DNA of 64,000 bases, taken from Prochlorococcus sp. AG-402-P16. Lineage in GTDB: Bacteria > Cyanobacteriota > Cyanobacteriia > PCC-6307 > Cyanobiaceae. Positions 62,698-64,000 of this stretch are shown here, piece by piece (position 1 is the first letter of the stretch; each line of letters begins with the position of its first letter). The translations under genes were made by a program, and so were the position numbers. The DNA is taken from contig QCJB01000002.1 of the NCBI GenBank assembly GCA_003216295.1, positions 62,001 through 126,000 on the forward strand. The letters are read 5' to 3'. Under the pieces are notes generated by a model. The model searched no databases. It was not told the DNA's origin and saw nothing but the letters and a program-made list of their open reading frames with translations.

Positions 62698-62837
62698 AGT
62701 AATTAAATAAATACCTGCATGTTTAAAGATTAACCTTTTTTAAATTGATATCAAGTGTAAGTAAAAAATAGTTCTAAAAACTTCTGAATAAGAGGTTATG
62801 TACTAATCATATCAAATATTCTTATTGAAAAGGAAAA

Positions 62838-62878
62838 AATAAAAAAGGCCAGCTACTATGTAACTGGCCTTTTTTATT
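62838..62878. terminator. Strong bidirectional intrinsic terminator
   Basis: AATAAAAAAGGCCAG (62838-62852) and CTGGCCTTTTTTATT (62864-62878) are perfect 15-bp reverse complements around an 11-base loop. The core is GGCCAG/CTGGCC with A/T tracts on both sides, so it can end transcription from either direction. On the minus strand it lies 15 nt after the stop of the 33-codon frame at 62893-62994. Confidence 0.92.
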
Positions 62879-62892
62879 AATAGATAGAATTA

Positions 62893-62994
62893 CTATATAA
62901 ATCTATTAATAATAAAACCTTTCAAGGCAGGAGTAACAGAATGACAAAGTCTTTTGATTTCCATTGACTCTTGACAGAACGGTAGATGCGACAA
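62893..62994 (-). CDS. Candidate small gene (33 codons) with a perfect Shine-Dalgarno
   Basis: A 33-residue frame starting TTG at 62994 and ending TAG at 62893: MSHLPFCQESMEIKRLCHSV followed by TPALKGFIINRFI. The ribosome-binding site AGGAGGTGATCC (positions 63007-62996) is complementary to the whole 12-nt 16S 3' tail and ends 1 nt before the start. A strong terminator follows 15 nt after the stop, so SD, start, short frame and terminator form a complete transcription unit. It has two Cys and a positive net charge. No family is recognised. Confidence rests on the translation signals. Confidence 0.5.
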   Translation of the reverse strand: MSHLPFCQESMEIKRLCHSVTPALKGFIINRFI

Positions 62995-62995
62995 T

Positions 62996-63007
62996 GGATC
63001 ACCTCCT
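62996..63007 (-). promoter_or_regulatory. Ribosome-binding site with full 16S-tail complementarity
   Basis: On the minus strand this reads AGGAGGTGATCC, the complement of the 16S 3' end GGATCACCTCCT over 12 bases. AGGAGG lies 7 nt before the TTG at 62994. Most genes here have weak or no Shine-Dalgarno, so a 12-nt match is remarkable. On the plus strand the same DNA equals the 16S tail itself, but no rRNA is nearby. Confidence 0.75.
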
Positions 63008-63191
63008 AAAAATAAACTTAAAAAGATCATAGCTAAGAAATATGAGATATTTGTAAATTACATAACAATTTTTGAAAAAAAAAAGATTTGATCATATTCA
63101 AATTAAAAGAATTGATGTCTTAAAAGATCTAATTTCATTTGAAAGATTTTGTTTTCGGCTAAGTTAGAACCATTTCCAAAGCAAAAATTTC

Positions 63192-63722
63192 ATGCGCCTA
63201 ACAAGTTCAAAAGGATGCCTTTTGGCGATAGGTAAATACCCACATTTTAAATATAATGCTAATGGGGGAGGAGGCGAAGCAATACTCCTAGAAAAAAAAG
63301 TTAATAACACCAAATATATTGAATTCTGTCCAAATACATTTCAAATTCCTTCATTAAATTGGAAAACAACAAAGTTCCTGAATCTACCCTTACCTCCAGG
63401 AATAAATATCAAAATAACAATGGATAAATTAGCAGGAACAATAAATACAGACTCAGGTGAAATAAATTTGGACTTCGAAGCAAGATTTACTTTGCAAATA
63501 TTTTCCAAAATAGAATTTCCAAATTTAAAAATCATAAGTTGTCTAACTACTAATAAAGTTAAGACAAAACATTTTTCGAGCGAAGGACAAACTATGCAAC
63601 CAAATGGTGAAGCAAGAATTGTTGGTATATCAAATATAAAAAAAACTAATGATTATATTTTAGACAAATTTCTTGGTTTACCTACGGAAGCATTGGCAGA
63701 ACTGCAATGTGTAGTCGGATAA
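63192..63722 (+). CDS. Conserved cyanobacterial hypothetical protein
   Basis: A 176-residue soluble protein, strand-rich: it starts LTSSKGCLLAIGKYPHFKYNANGGGGEAILL and continues FQIPSLNWKTTKFLNLPLPPGINIKITMDKLAGTINTDSGEINLDFEARFTLQIF. The C-terminus is FLGLPTEALAELQCVVG. The pattern of P-L-P-P-G and LDRFLGLP resembles a conserved protein of marine cyanobacteria with unknown role. No signal peptide or membrane helix. ATG 63192 is the start. Nothing nearby clarifies function. Confidence 0.75.
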   Translation: MRLTSSKGCLLAIGKYPHFKYNANGGGGEAILLEKKVNNTKYIEFCPNTFQIPSLNWKTTKFLNLPLPPGINIKITMDKLAGTINTDSGEINLDFEARFTLQIFSKIEFPNLKIISCLTTNKVKTKHFSSEGQTMQPNGEARIVGISNIKKTNDYILDKFLGLPTEALAELQCVVG

Positions 63723-63969
63723 AGTTGATTTCCAAGACTGACGAAGAGAAAAAGAATAAATTAAATCTCCCGGCATTGTGAGAAAAATCAGGTAATAAAA
63801 CATTTTACAGTGATAAGTAAATTAATTCTCGGTGATTGACTTACATACAAGCCTCAATAGAGCCATAATTTAATTAGATAGAGGCGGAGACATAGATTTT
63901 GAAGAAATCAAAAGAATACTCTGCATGAGCAAAAGAATAGATAAAATTTCCATACGAAGTAACTGCTTT

Positions 63970-63983
63970 AGTACAAGTGTACC
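63970..63983. promoter_or_regulatory. Candidate LexA (SOS) box at right edge
   Basis: AGTACAAGTGTACC fits RGTACNNNDGTWCB, the cyanobacterial LexA consensus as I remember it. A plus-strand ATG at 63991 (ATGGGTTGCG, open to the edge) begins 8 bp downstream and could be the start of a damage-inducible gene. The same 12-mer core GTACAAGTGTAC occurs at 4726-4737. Confidence 0.45.
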
Positions 63984-64000
63984 ATAAGAAATGGGTTGCG

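Noticed and set aside
62489-62710. 73-codon Ser/Leu-rich plus-strand frame
   Set aside because: The opposite strand gives a better-formed charged helix protein (62539-62697).
62996-63007. Fragment of 16S rRNA 3' end on the plus strand
   Set aside because: Only 12 bases match, no rRNA sequence precedes them; the minus-strand Shine-Dalgarno reading explains the match.
63870-64000. Minus-strand open frame reaching the right edge (hydrophobic, 43 codons visible)
   Set aside because: Two frames are open there, it has no visible homology and it contains the LexA-like box. Insufficient to call a gene.

Overview
The window is AT-rich, gene-dense DNA from a marine picocyanobacterium, almost certainly Prochlorococcus (probably a low-light, NATL-like lineage; the clade is a guess). 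Evidence: a PsbX gene, a high-light-inducible (Hli) protein, Ycf66, SufBCDS, an intron-less tRNA-Leu(UAA), and a circularly permuted two-piece tmRNA whose tag reads ANNIVSFSRQTAPVAA. Many genes start with GTG or TTG, neighbours often overlap by 4 nt, and several small membrane-protein genes (45-60 codons) lie between the larger ones.

Positions 1-20,150 are mostly housekeeping: an HtrA-type protease with a lipobox, an ABC-F ATPase, a ribbon-helix-helix regulator behind a cluster of palindromes, AnmK, a Ktr-type K+ uptake pair plus an SLC13-type carrier, NDH-2, PAPS reductase, type III pantothenate kinase, a Bcp peroxiredoxin, a phosphopantetheinyl transferase, a RarA fusion protein, phosphoglucomutase and a DUF4912 protein. 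Positions 20,600-25,400 hold sufBCDS. Positions 25,400-43,300 carry an S9 peptidase, peptide deformylase, a HIT protein, an SbmA/BacA-like ABC transporter, Hli, Ycf66, PsbX, YggT, AccC, tRNA-Leu, an LpxB-like protein, a PRC-barrel protein, SMC, a DUF883-like/holin-like pair and a THUMP rRNA methyltransferase.

After the tmRNA (about 43,400-43,690) the window becomes looser and more accessory, with longer non-coding gaps, higher AT and many lineage-specific genes. Its core is a cell-surface glycan block (46,113-59,051). It holds a methyltransferase-glycosyltransferase fusion and a compact four-gene operon that closely parallels the mycobacterial decaprenyl-phospho-arabinose pathway: a UbiA-type phosphoribosyltransferase, a HAD phosphatase fused to a flippase-like membrane domain, a DprE2-like reductase and a DprE1-like oxidase. 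A convergent GT-C (ArnT/PMT-like) transferase, a GT4 glycosyltransferase and an MsbA-like ABC exporter follow. Together they could make, flip and transfer a polyprenyl-phospho-pentose. This is the most interesting system in the window.

Positions 59,100-64,000 hold an orphan ParA, an HhH protein, an SDR, a second and shorter DUF4912-like protein, small unknown genes, a 33-codon ORF with a Shine-Dalgarno perfectly complementary to the 16S tail and a strong terminator, and a LexA-like box at the right edge. Assignments rest on motif recognition from memory; no database search was run.
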